From a virus: a stretch of DNA of 21,051 nucleotides. Below the pieces are notes generated by a model. That model made no database searches, was not told the origin of the DNA, and saw only the letters and a program-made list of their open reading frames with translations. The stretch's first letter is position 1. Each line of letters begins with the position of its first letter. The DNA lies in IMG/VR virus record IMGVR_UViG_3300005608_000028, positions 1-21,051 of that record; one strand, 5' to 3'. Positions 6,632 through 12,765 of the stretch are shown in pieces. Made by a program: the position numbers and the translations under genes.

Positions 6632-8539
6632 TTAGGGTGCAGCACCACCGCCACCGCCACCGCCAATTCCACCTGCGGGAGGAACATAATCAACAATGCT
6701 GTAGTCACTTACTGTATTAACAAATCCATTCACCTGTGCACTCATATCTGCACTTGAAGCATATACAATTAAATGTGATCCAGGTCCAATAATTAAACCT
6801 TTGTGTTCTGCTGTTGCGTTAGCACCAATAGCAGCATCATAGTAAAGATAGTCTCCAGTTTCTACATCAGTTGCAGCGGTTACACTACTTACTGTTGCTA
6901 TTGCTCTTGCAGTTCCTTGTACAGGAGGTGTATCTGGGAATGTATCAGTACCTGCAAATGCAGCAGGTGAATCATTATCAACAAATACCTTTAACTTACT
7001 TGTAGCAGTATCCCAAGAGGTTACATATCCAAAAGCACCTGCTGTTACAGTACCAACAGTCTGTGATGCAGTACCAACTGTAAATGTATTACCAGTTATA
7101 GGAGTTCCAACTACGTCGTAAACAAATACTTCTGAAAAAGTAGGATCTGGGTTTACATCAATAGATCCAGAGTATCCTGACTGTCCTTCAGCATAATAAA
7201 ATATAGGATCAGGAGTAGTAGCAGAAATTGCAATTTCAATGTATGCAGTACCACCAGAACCTGCTGTACCAACCTTTGTAACACCAGTTGTAAATTCAGT
7301 TCCTGGGGTTGGAGTAGCATTTGTACCTTCATTAACGTCAGAAAATCTGAAAGGTAAACCTGTGTTAGATGAGTCAGAAATATCAAATCTATATGTTTGA
7401 TCAATGTTTAGTGAGAATGTAGTCTCAGGAACAACCTCTTGTCCTGATGTTGTTGCCCAGATAAATCTCGCTGTAAATCCTTTATCAACTGTGATACTAT
7501 CTTGAACAACAGAAGTTGCGTTTGATGTACCACCTGTCAATGTTTCATCATTAACAAAGAAATAAAAACCTGCTGAACCCGCTGCTGTTAATGGAGTTAC
7601 GTTTGAACCATCGTTATGGTTAGCAGCAGCAGTTCCCATTTGTGCACGAACGACTGTAACGTCATTACCAGAAACGTTAGTTGCTTGCATAATTTCATTA
7701 CCAATAACAATGTATGAACCAGAAAGTATGGCAGCACCATTGGTTACAGTCAAAGTTGTGTCTCCTGACGCGAATGTACCACCCTCGTTAATAGTTGTGG
7801 TAGTTCCTGACGGAGTGTATGCTGTTACGTATTGACCTGGGGTATGTGTTGCAGGAGTTGTACCAAAGGTTCCACGTGTTATTGTCAAAACTCCAGGTCC
7901 TGTAGTTCCAGAGTTAAATGCAGCGTTAGTGACAGTAACTACCTCGGCAGATGCAGTTCCGTCAGATAAGAATAGATAATCGTTAGCACTGATATTTGTG
8001 GCAGAACTAACAGGTACTGAGGTAACACCAGTTCCCATATTTGCCATCTCAATATTTAAACCAGTAGTAGATGTTCCTCTGAATGTCGCAGTCAGTCCAG
8101 AGACACTACCAGTTATTGTTTCACCACCTTGGAATGTACCCGCATTTTGTGCTGAGTCAACTCCGACACTACTTGTGGTTGCAACTTTTACTGAGTAAGT
8201 TGTAGTGGTTGTAGTTTTTACAACGTCAGCAAGTTTTGCTGTAAAGTTGCTTTGAGCACCTACAATTTCTAAACCTGGGGTTGCGTCTCCAACAGTCAAT
8301 CCTGGGGTTAGTTCTAACTTGTACTTTGTTAATACATTACCTTTTTGAAACTTGTATGTATTAGCATCAAGAGTAAGTTCTTGAGTGTAATCTTTATGTG
8401 CCAGTCTATACGTTCCTGCTGAACCTCCACGGTTACATATATGCACCACACCTGATGTAGTGTCATTAATATCTGAACTGTATAAGACTGTATTTGTAGT
8501 TGCAGACGGTGCTACCGCTGCTAGTCTTCCTGCTGTCAT
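6632..8539 (-). CDS. virion structural protein with tandem beta modules and a cupredoxin-like domain (635 aa)
   Basis: The protein is rich in Thr, Ser, Gly and Ala. Residues about 1-110 resemble a fibre or neck attachment domain (VVHICNRGGSAGTYRLA). Two related modules follow, at about 171-242 and 253-317. Each has the pattern DYLFLSDG/SYIVIGNE...VTV...R...GT.AA.H..G..VT. Residues about 380-465 (YRFDISDSSNTGLPFRFS ... FYYAEGQSGYSG) match by eye a cupredoxin-like module common in marine phage virion proteins, but every residue at the usual His/Cys/His/Met ligand places is replaced (L395, A450, Q453, Y456). The protein ends in a Gly run (PPAGGIGGGGGGGAAP). It starts only seven bases after the 444-residue fibre gene, so the two are likely co-transcribed. 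A virion surface or fibre role is inferred. Confidence 0.75.
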   Translation of the reverse strand: MTAGRLAAVAPSATTNTVLYSSDINDTTSGVVHICNRGGSAGTYRLAHKDYTQELTLDANTYKFQKGNVLTKYKLELTPGLTVGDATPGLEIVGAQSNFTAKLADVVKTTTTTTYSVKVATTSSVGVDSAQNAGTFQGGETITGSVSGLTATFRGTSTTGLNIEMANMGTGVTSVPVSSATNISANDYLFLSDGTASAEVVTVTNAAFNSGTTGPGVLTITRGTFGTTPATHTPGQYVTAYTPSGTTTTINEGGTFASGDTTLTVTNGAAILSGSYIVIGNEIMQATNVSGNDVTVVRAQMGTAAANHNDGSNVTPLTAAGSAGFYFFVNDETLTGGTSNATSVVQDSITVDKGFTARFIWATTSGQEVVPETTFSLNIDQTYRFDISDSSNTGLPFRFSDVNEGTNATPTPGTEFTTGVTKVGTAGSGGTAYIEIAISATTPDPIFYYAEGQSGYSGSIDVNPDPTFSEVFVYDVVGTPITGNTFTVGTASQTVGTVTAGAFGYVTSWDTATSKLKVFVDNDSPAAFAGTDTFPDTPPVQGTARAIATVSSVTAATDVETGDYLYYDAAIGANATAEHKGLIIGPGSHLIVYASSADMSAQVNGFVNTVSDYSIVDYVPPAGGIGGGGGGGAAP

Positions 8540-8546
8540 TGTTTAG

Positions 8547-9881
8547 TTACCATCCTGCTGCGAAATGTTGTTGTAATCTAAGTCTGCCACCTAGATCAGG
8601 TGCCGAAATTGGACCACCGAACGAAACACCCAATGTGCCTACGTTTGCTGTTGATAGAAGTGTAGCATCTGCATCTGGAAACTGAATTGTTTTAGTTCCT
8701 GTGATGTTACTTAGATCAAGGTTAATGATCCTTTGATCATCTACTTCATCAATTAATTTTAATGCAACAATAGATTTGTTGTATAAAACCTGTGATGCTT
8801 GCGTAGCAACTAAAGTGTTGTTTGCAAGTATATTTGTATTTAGGTTAGTTGCGGGGAACTCATATTTAAGAGTAGTAGCACCCGTAACATTAGTTAAATC
8901 AAAGAAAACACGAGCAGTAGTATCAGCACCATTAACAAAGTATGGGTCTGCGTAGTTTTTATTCGTAAGGTTTTGAGTTGCTTCAACACCTGCTACTGTA
9001 AACGACTGATCAGGAAATGTTACTGTTCTGTCTGTAGTAACATCATTTGATGAAAAAGTAACTTTAGGTGTTGGATTATTTGGATCTCCCGATGCAATAT
9101 CAGATATTGAAGGGTTGATCAAATTCTTGTTACTGACATCTTGTTCAGTAATAGTATCTATCAGAGTTGACTGTGATGCAGAGGTTCCGTAGTCAGGTAG
9201 TCTGTAGATATGTTCTACTGGTGCTTCCCAAGAGTCAGTTTCAAACTTTGCTACCTTTCCTGCATTAGATGAACCGACTATCTGTAAGTTACCATCCTGT
9301 ATGATGATAGTCTTATTTGATATTGTCTGTGCTGTGTCGTTACCTAAAAGAGTTGTAGATGTAAAACTTCCTGTGTTAGGTAATGCAAAAGTACGAATAC
9401 CTGCACCTGTTGCCACATTAGAAATTTCAAACTTTGCTCTTTTATCTGGGTTCTGATCGTCTGCTAAGAAAAAGTTAACATCTGTAAGTTCTGTAGGTCC
9501 ATTCACTAAAAATTTCCCAGAACCTTGCGGTCTGAGATCAATGTTGACGTTGGATGAAGTTGTGTCACCTGCAATCAAACGAATAGTTGCTGATCCGTCA
9601 GCATTGTTCTGCTTCCTATAGTACATAGATGATGTACCGAAAGCAAGTCCTATTTCGTCGTATGCGTTCTGATATAATCCAGTGTCTCTATCCAAATCAA
9701 AACTAAGACCTGGTGCGGACTGTGACCCTGCACTAATTCCTTTGAAAAGTTGGTTTATCCTTGCTTTTCTATTTGGTATTAGAGGGTCAGATATGACAAC
9801 AGGTAAAATCGCTTCACCAGTTAACACTTCATCCGCTAGAGTCTCTAATTGTGAAATTCTTTTTGTTCCCACAGCACTCAA
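8547..9881 (-). CDS. repeat-built tail fibre protein (444 aa), non-ATG start
   Basis: The N-terminus (GTKRISQLETLADEVLTGEA) matches the start of many cyanophage fibre proteins. Residues 56-90 (LSFDLDRDTGLYQN) contain the 'D.DTG.Y' fibre motif. From about residue 150 the protein is made of degenerate units of about 56-62 residues, each with a strand pair and an 'NK' turn: ISNKTI (187), VSNKNL (249), LTNKNY (305), LYNKSI (366). A last unit at 386-410 lacks that turn. It ends RLQQHFAAGW. No ATG is available near the start: the ORF can begin at TTG (9881) or at GTG (9872, just before GTKRIS). Neither has a clear Shine-Dalgarno sequence, so the start is uncertain by three residues. TATAAATA lies 20 bases upstream, making it the first gene of the fibre block. 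Confidence 0.78.
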   Translation of the reverse strand: MSAVGTKRISQLETLADEVLTGEAILPVVISDPLIPNRKARINQLFKGISAGSQSAPGLSFDLDRDTGLYQNAYDEIGLAFGTSSMYYRKQNNADGSATIRLIAGDTTSSNVNIDLRPQGSGKFLVNGPTELTDVNFFLADDQNPDKRAKFEISNVATGAGIRTFALPNTGSFTSTTLLGNDTAQTISNKTIIIQDGNLQIVGSSNAGKVAKFETDSWEAPVEHIYRLPDYGTSASQSTLIDTITEQDVSNKNLINPSISDIASGDPNNPTPKVTFSSNDVTTDRTVTFPDQSFTVAGVEATQNLTNKNYADPYFVNGADTTARVFFDLTNVTGATTLKYEFPATNLNTNILANNTLVATQASQVLYNKSIVALKLIDEVDDQRIINLDLSNITGTKTIQFPDADATLLSTANVGTLGVSFGGPISAPDLGGRLRLQQHFAAGW

Positions 9882-9900
9882 GCGTTATTTGATACAATCT

Positions 9901-9908
9901 TATTTATA
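9901..9908 (-). promoter_or_regulatory. T4-type late promoter TATAAATA for the fibre block
   Basis: A perfect TATAAATA on the minus strand, 19 bases before the TTG start at 9881 and after the stop of the 52-residue gene. Its position at the head of the fibre genes suggests late transcription of 9881 to about 768. It matches the T4 gp55-dependent late consensus exactly. Confidence 0.7.
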
Positions 9909-9919
9909 CAAGTTCTAGA

Positions 9920-10078
9920 TCAGTCTTCTCGTATGCAATATTCAGCAGCGTGCGGATTGTCAAACCCCTTCAAATCTTGTCTTGCTTGTTTAATAGCGGT
10001 GTATGCGTCTTCTGCATACTCACAGATTTCGTGGTGAATATATTGAGTATCGTGATACCCGACTGTGTAGTGATTCAT
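9920..10078 (-). CDS. small conserved-type cyanophage protein (52 aa)
   Basis: An ORF of 52 codons (MNHYTVGYHDTQYIHHEICE... ending EYCIRED) whose ATG overlaps the TAA stop of the PTOX gene by one base in a TAATG junction, indicating translational coupling. The middle (EYAEDAYTAIKQARQDL, residues 20-36) is an amphipathic helix of the kind in which alternating Ala and charged residues predominate. Proteins of this size and pattern ('YTVGYYD...AEDAY.AIKQAR') are familiar from cyanophage genomes but have no assigned function. It follows PTOX directly, so a link to redox metabolism is possible but only from context. Confidence 0.72.
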   Translation of the reverse strand: MNHYTVGYHDTQYIHHEICEYAEDAYTAIKQARQDLKGFDNPHAAEYCIRED

Positions 10079-10578
10079 TAGATTAATGACATTGCGTGTT
10101 GTAACTCTTTTGCGTGTTTGAGTTCGTCTTCTGCGATCTCTGCAATCCTTGTATCTTCTGGATGATATGCAAGATACTTAGTATAAGTTTCAAATGCGTG
10201 CTTCTCAATTTTCATATTAATATCATACGCATTTAAAGGATCTATGAAATAATATGCAACCATAGTCCAATAGTAAAATAGAACTAGATGTTTGGCAAAG
10301 AATCTGTCAATCCATTTTTCATCTCCACCTCGTTTCTCCATCTCTTCAAGATGTTCTGTTTCATTTAATGATTGCCAGAAATGTTCCTTCATAAGATAAA
10401 TGTGTTCATCACCTCTGAGTCCTAACGACTCTTTGAAATGTAAAACACTTATGAAAGAAAAATATGGTGCACGAGCAATAACTTCAAGCACCCAGAATCT
10501 TTGTATATCTCTACCCCTGTACAAATAGTCAAGGATAGATATTGTGAAGTCTAAAACAAATGTGTTTAGTTTTTTCAT
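10078..10578 (-). CDS. ptoX: compact plastoquinol terminal oxidase (PTOX, alternative oxidase family)
   Basis: PTOX oxidises plastoquinol with O2 to water at thylakoid membranes. In cyanophages it is thought to keep electron flow going when photosystem I or carbon fixation is limiting. Seen: WVLEVIARAPYFSFISVLHF (29-48), NETEHLEEME (72-81), WIDRFFAKHLVLFYYW (89-104), EKHAFETY (125-132), and DELKH (151-155). These supply all six di-iron ligands of the family: E32, E73, H76, E125, E152, H155. The spacing of E73 to E125 equals that of plant PTOX. The span from E125 to E152 is only 27 residues, against about 69 in the plant enzyme, so the connecting 'LP.P...EYY' segment is absent. At 166 residues this is a minimal form. 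TAATG junctions couple it to the genes on both sides. Confidence 0.9.
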   Translation of the reverse strand: MKKLNTFVLDFTISILDYLYRGRDIQRFWVLEVIARAPYFSFISVLHFKESLGLRGDEHIYLMKEHFWQSLNETEHLEEMEKRGGDEKWIDRFFAKHLVLFYYWTMVAYYFIDPLNAYDINMKIEKHAFETYTKYLAYHPEDTRIAEIAEDELKHAKELQHAMSLI

Positions 10579-10823
10579 TAGAATATTGCGTTAAAAATAA
10601 ATTCTTTTGTTAGTATAGGATCATTGAATAGGTCTAATTGTAAACCATCTGCATCTACAAGTACATCATCTTCAGCATCCTTGCGACAGTGCTGCCAATA
10701 ATATGTATTGTCTTCCTTTTTCCAAAAATAACTTGTGTTATGTGAGTCTAAAGTGAATACAGCAATCAACTTTTGTTTGTGTTGCCAACAAGGATTAAGT
10801 GATCTTTTTTCATATTCAGTCAC
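10578..10823 (-). CDS. small protein of unknown function upstream of PTOX (81-86 aa)
   Basis: The product (TEYEKRSLNPCWQHKQKLIA ... LFNDPILTKEFIFNAIF) has Trp, Cys and Tyr-rich central strands (SYFWKKEDNTYYWQHC) and an acidic segment (DAEDDVLVDADG). It ends at a TAATG junction with PTOX. Two starts are possible. An ATG at 10838 gives 86 residues but overlaps the upstream gene by 23 bases and has no Shine-Dalgarno sequence. A GTG at 10823 gives 81 residues, is preceded by TGGAGA four bases away, and overlaps by only eight bases. The GTG is preferred. No family is recognised. Its coupling to PTOX makes a shared role possible, which is inference only. Confidence 0.65.
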   Translation of the reverse strand: MTEYEKRSLNPCWQHKQKLIAVFTLDSHNTSYFWKKEDNTYYWQHCRKDAEDDVLVDADGLQLDLFNDPILTKEFIFNAIF

Positions 10824-11115
10824 GTTGTCTCCAGTCATCGGATCTGTCTGGTCTAAACCAATCTACAATTTCGTCTGGACTATCGAAACCCCTTTTATGT
10901 GTTCTTGAATCGGGGTCTCCAATATTCAAGTTATTCAGAAAAGAATCGTTCGGATTCGTTGCTTGTCTTCTTGCTTGTTTTATCATACCTCTAGCACTGG
11001 TATTTGCTTTCGCTAATTTTTGTGCCCAAATCATATCGTCAATGCTGACTTCTGTTCCTGCTGCAATAGATTTGCAGATACCTTCTAACCGAAGGCGGTA
11101 TGCTGTAGATAACAT
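10816..11115 (-). CDS. conserved-type cyanophage hypothetical protein (99 aa)
   Basis: The sequence begins MLSTAYRLRLEGICKSIAAG and continues with an amphipathic, Arg/Lys/Ala-rich helical stretch (DDMIWAQKLAKANTSARGMI, then KQARRQ). It then has an extended polar linker and ends SPDEIVDWFRPDRSDDWRQRD. From memory, this arrangement is common in T4-like cyanophage genomes, next to small membrane proteins. The Arg-rich helix and Asp/Trp-rich tail suggest a protein-binding adaptor, possibly a virion component, but there is no firm evidence. The next gene starts within its last codons. No Shine-Dalgarno sequence is visible before the ATG at 11115. Confidence 0.7.
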   Translation of the reverse strand: MLSTAYRLRLEGICKSIAAGTEVSIDDMIWAQKLAKANTSARGMIKQARRQATNPNDSFLNNLNIGDPDSRTHKRGFDSPDEIVDWFRPDRSDDWRQRD

Positions 11116-11137
11116 TTAGTTATAGGTAATATTAATA

Positions 11138-11332
11138 TTATCTATATCCCGTGTCTCTTGGAAATTGTAATTTAATAAGTGTGTCAATGGATCGCGACAT
11201 TTCTCTGTACCCAGAACCTACGTAAATTTGACCCACAAAAACAGAAATCGTAGCAGCACCCCAGAATAAGTAATACCACCTAGACTTAACTTGTGCTCTT
11301 ACTTTCTGTACTTTGTCACGTTTCATAAACAT
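11138..11332 (-). CDS. small single-span membrane protein (64 aa)
   Basis: A basic N-terminus (MKRDKVQKVRAQVKSR) is followed by one hydrophobic span at residues about 19-38 (WYYLFWGAATISVFVGQIYV) and a soluble tail (GSGYREMSRSIDTLIKLQFP). By the positive-inside rule the N-terminus is cytoplasmic. It may begin at the ATG at 11332 or the ATG at 11326 (MKRDKV). Proteins of this kind recur in cyanophage genomes without known function. An inner-membrane role near the PTOX gene, or in lysis, is conceivable but not shown. An extended -10 promoter lies about 55 bases upstream, so this appears to be the first gene of the PTOX set. Confidence 0.75.
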   Translation of the reverse strand: MFMKRDKVQKVRAQVKSRWYYLFWGAATISVFVGQIYVGSGYREMSRSIDTLIKLQFPRDTGYR

Positions 11333-11338
11333 AAATAG
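11330..11338 (+). promoter_or_regulatory. possible late promoter CATAAATAG for the plus-strand gene
   Basis: CATAAATAG on the plus strand resembles the CATAAATA word before gp5 and would give a leader of roughly 65-70 bases before the ATG at 11416. It overlaps the start codon of the divergent membrane-protein gene, so the match may be fortuitous. Confidence 0.3.
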
Positions 11339-11382
11339 AAATAGAATTAGGAAAAGACCTATGCTTTAAATCTTTGTTCTAT

Positions 11383-11391
11383 ATTATATCA
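11383..11391 (-). promoter_or_regulatory. extended -10 host-type promoter for the PTOX gene set
   Basis: The minus strand reads TGATATAAT, a perfect -10 with TGn extension. A weak TTGCTC is found 17 bases upstream of the hexamer. Transcription would start near 11376, giving a leader of about 45 bases before the membrane-protein gene. This is a promoter type usable by unmodified host RNA polymerase, consistent with early or middle expression of the auxiliary genes. Confidence 0.5.
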
Positions 11392-11415
11392 TACAAACTG
11401 AATTGGAGCAAAATT

Positions 11416-11568
11416 ATGTCGCATAATATAATATCATACAATCAACTCAATTCTTGGGATAACCCTTCGGAAGATCTCAGAATATCAGAGTATTACGATT
11501 GCCTAGTAGAATGTAACGATGATCAAGGAACGTGTAAACGTTATTGTCGCTCCGTTCTAGAAAGATAA
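11416..11568 (+). CDS. 50-aa twin-CX3C protein, the only plus-strand gene
   Basis: The ATG at 11416 is preceded by TTGGAG seven bases away, a strong Shine-Dalgarno sequence. A longer reading from a TTG at 11374 lacks such support. The product is acidic at first (NSWDNPSEDLRISEYYD), then has cysteines 29, 33, 40 and 44 in the pattern CX3C-X6-CX3C, and ends RSVLER. This spacing favours a small disulphide-linked helical hairpin or a Cys4 metal site. It is encoded against all its neighbours and ends just before a strong terminator, so it is an independent unit. From memory, small proteins with such Cys patterns occur in cyanophages; no function is recognised. Confidence 0.75.
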   Translation: MSHNIISYNQLNSWDNPSEDLRISEYYDCLVECNDDQGTCKRYCRSVLER

Positions 11569-11571
11569 ACT

Positions 11572-11600
11572 AAAAGAGGTCGCTAAGGACCTCTTTTTTT
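11572..11600. terminator. bidirectional rho-independent terminator between convergent genes
   Basis: AAAAGAGGTC and GACCTCTTTT form a ten-pair stem with a six-base loop (GCTAAG), followed by a run of seven T on the plus strand. Read on the minus strand, the A/T tail of the stem also supplies a T-run. It lies directly between the stops of the plus-strand gene (11568) and the minus-strand gene (11599), so it can end both transcripts. Confidence 0.88.
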
Positions 11601-11769
11601 ATTCTGGAAATTTTAGAAAACTTGTATGTTCTACAGTTTTTGCTACGTCTAACATAGCGTCTCTGATGTGAGGTTGTTGACCTGTTGCTTGGTAAGCAAG
11701 ATTTCGTTGGTCGGTCATAGACCATCTCCACTGGTGCATTTCATTACAATACCACAGTTGTATTTGCAT
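11599..11769 (-). CDS. small protein of unknown function (56 aa)
   Basis: The preferred start is the ATG at 11769 (MQIQLWYCNEMHQWRWSMTD), 16 bases after the previous stop. A longer form from a GTG at 11808 adds 13 Lys-rich residues but overlaps the upstream gene by 23 bases and has no Shine-Dalgarno sequence. The product is Trp/Tyr-rich at the start and ends with a helix (IRDAMLDVAKTVEHTSFLK). The pattern 'MQIQ.W.C.E..QWRW....' resembles small conserved cyanophage proteins, recalled rather than searched. Its stop abuts the bidirectional terminator, so it is the last gene of the transcript carrying gp5 and cpeT. Confidence 0.65.
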   Translation of the reverse strand: MQIQLWYCNEMHQWRWSMTDQRNLAYQATGQQPHIRDAMLDVAKTVEHTSFLKFPE

Positions 11770-11785
11770 ATGTTTCTTGTGTAAA

Positions 11786-12046
11786 TTAATAGGGTATTTC
11801 TTCTTCACAATGAATCAAATGTGCATCTAATTCAAATATTATTGGATGACATAATTCTTGTATGAGATAAGAAGAAGATCTATAAATCTCCTCCATTGTA
11901 CACCAAGAATTTTTATTTGCCAAATCTATTGTTTGGGAATCAGGATTTTGTATTTCGTCGAAAGTGAATGCTAAACCGTTAAGATAATAAATTCTACACA
12001 ATCCTATTTTTACGACATAACGGAAGTCGGAATAGATGCGGTACAT
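11786..12046 (-). CDS. hypothetical protein downstream of cpeT (86 aa)
   Basis: The product begins MYRIYSDFRYVVKIGLCRIY and ends ELDAHLIHCEEEIPY. It mixes aromatic strands with an acidic, Glu-rich end and has cysteines at about 17, 49, 66 and 80. There is no signal peptide or clear membrane span. Its ATG at 12046 lies 37 bases inside the cpeT reading frame and lacks a Shine-Dalgarno sequence, so the true start could lie further in. No family is recognised. It may be expressed by coupling to cpeT. Being open over 86 codons, in the sense of all its neighbours and filling the gap, it is probably real. Confidence 0.6.
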   Translation of the reverse strand: MYRIYSDFRYVVKIGLCRIYYLNGLAFTFDEIQNPDSQTIDLANKNSWCTMEEIYRSSSYLIQELCHPIIFELDAHLIHCEEEIPY

Positions 12047-12477
12047 TTGCTGAATAAGAAAGGACCTTTTTTAGAACCCCAGAGCAATTCCCCTTCCTCA
12101 TTATATCCCTTATCATCAGACTCAAAAGAATCCTTAGTTAAGGTTATTGTAGAAACAACTACACCTCTGCCATTGTGAGCATTAGGTTCGTTCTTACCTA
12201 TCCAACCTCTTTCACTTTCTGTGAAGATTAGACTAGGCATTTTTTTATCAGCGTTAAATGTTTCTAATAATATGTGATCTTTTTTAGAAACGACGTTATG
12301 TGTTCGTTCACGATACACTTCTCCGTTCCAGTCATACCACTGTTTTGATGCTAGTCGTCCGTTACTATCAAAATACCAATGATAATGTATATAAGCAAAG
12401 GACGAAGGCCACATCTGTGCTTGTCGCAAATTGTGCCAGTGGTGAACCAAAAGATCCAGAAAGGGTTGTTGATCCAT
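12010..12477 (-). CDS. cpeT: phycobilin lyase, CpeT/CpcT family
   Basis: T-type lyases hold an open-chain bilin in a small beta-barrel and attach it to a cysteine of phycobiliprotein beta-subunits in the light-harvesting antenna. Seen: FLDLLVHHWHNLRQAQ (6-21), FAYIHYHWYF (27-36), YRERTHNVV (55-63), matching the family's 'PYR.R...', and DKGYNEEGELLWGSKKGPF (122-140), matching the C-terminal 'D.G.D..G...WGS..GPF.F'. At 155 residues it is shorter than cyanobacterial CpeT (about 200) but in line with cyanophage versions. Cyanophage CpeT (from P-HM1) has been shown to bind phycoerythrobilin. It lies 15 bases after the Phd-like gene, with an AT-rich leader and no evident Shine-Dalgarno sequence. 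It marks the host as a phycobiliprotein-containing picocyanobacterium. Confidence 0.85.
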   Translation of the reverse strand: MDQQPFLDLLVHHWHNLRQAQMWPSSFAYIHYHWYFDSNGRLASKQWYDWNGEVYRERTHNVVSKKDHILLETFNADKKMPSLIFTESERGWIGKNEPNAHNGRGVVVSTITLTKDSFESDDKGYNEEGELLWGSKKGPFLFSKCTASIPTSVMS

Positions 12478-12492
12478 CGTATATTTTATATA

Positions 12493-12765
12493 TTATAGTT
12501 GCTCTTTAAGTTCATCTAATGTTTCAGTCACGTAACTTTTGACTTCTGCATCACTTGGCAAGGTAACACCAGGTATAGGAGGTGGTGGACCTGTCATAGG
12601 TATGGGTGGAGTTTCTAACGCTTCAACCTCTAGTTGTCCGTTAGGAATTCCATTCATTAATATGTTTCCTTTATCTGACTCAATAAGAACTGTCTCTCCA
12701 CGTTCTACAAGTGTAAAAAGAAATTTGAGGTTAGTAATCGCCTCGTCTTTAGTTACTCTAATCAT
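12493..12765 (-). CDS. small protein with Phd/YefM-like N-terminus and Pro-rich linker (90 aa)
   Basis: Residues 1-42 (MIRVTKDEAITNLKFLFTLV then ERGETVLIE) follow the layout of Phd/YefM antitoxin N-termini: a strand 'i.VT..EA', a helix 'NL..L...VE.GE', then a strand 'V.I'. Residues 43-72 are a proline-rich linker (PPIPMTGPPPPIPG) and the rest is an acidic helix (DAEVKSYVTETLDELKEQL). No toxin gene adjoins it, and cyanophage homologues may simply be conserved unknowns. The start ATG overlaps the previous stop in an ATGA junction, so translation is coupled. The antitoxin-like reading is tentative; a structural accessory role is equally possible, since the gene sits right after gp5. Confidence 0.7.
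   Translation of the reverse strand: MIRVTKDEAITNLKFLFTLVERGETVLIESDKGNILMNGIPNGQLEVEALETPPIPMTGPPPPIPGVTLPSDAEVKSYVTETLDELKEQL

Noticed and set aside
10078-10578. Ferritin-like or Mn-catalase-type di-iron protein instead of PTOX
   Set aside because: The LEV.AR.PYF.F.SVLH block, the NExxH pair and HAFETY are specific to the alternative oxidase/PTOX family.
11374-11415. N-terminal extension of the plus-strand gene from a TTG at 11374
   Set aside because: No Shine-Dalgarno sequence before the TTG, whereas the ATG at 11416 has TTGGAG seven bases upstream; the extension also covers the divergent promoter.
12482-12495. TATAAAATA-like sequence upstream of cpeT as a late promoter
   Set aside because: It has an extra A relative to TATAAATA and lies in generally AT-rich sequence too close to the start codon; not distinguishable from chance.
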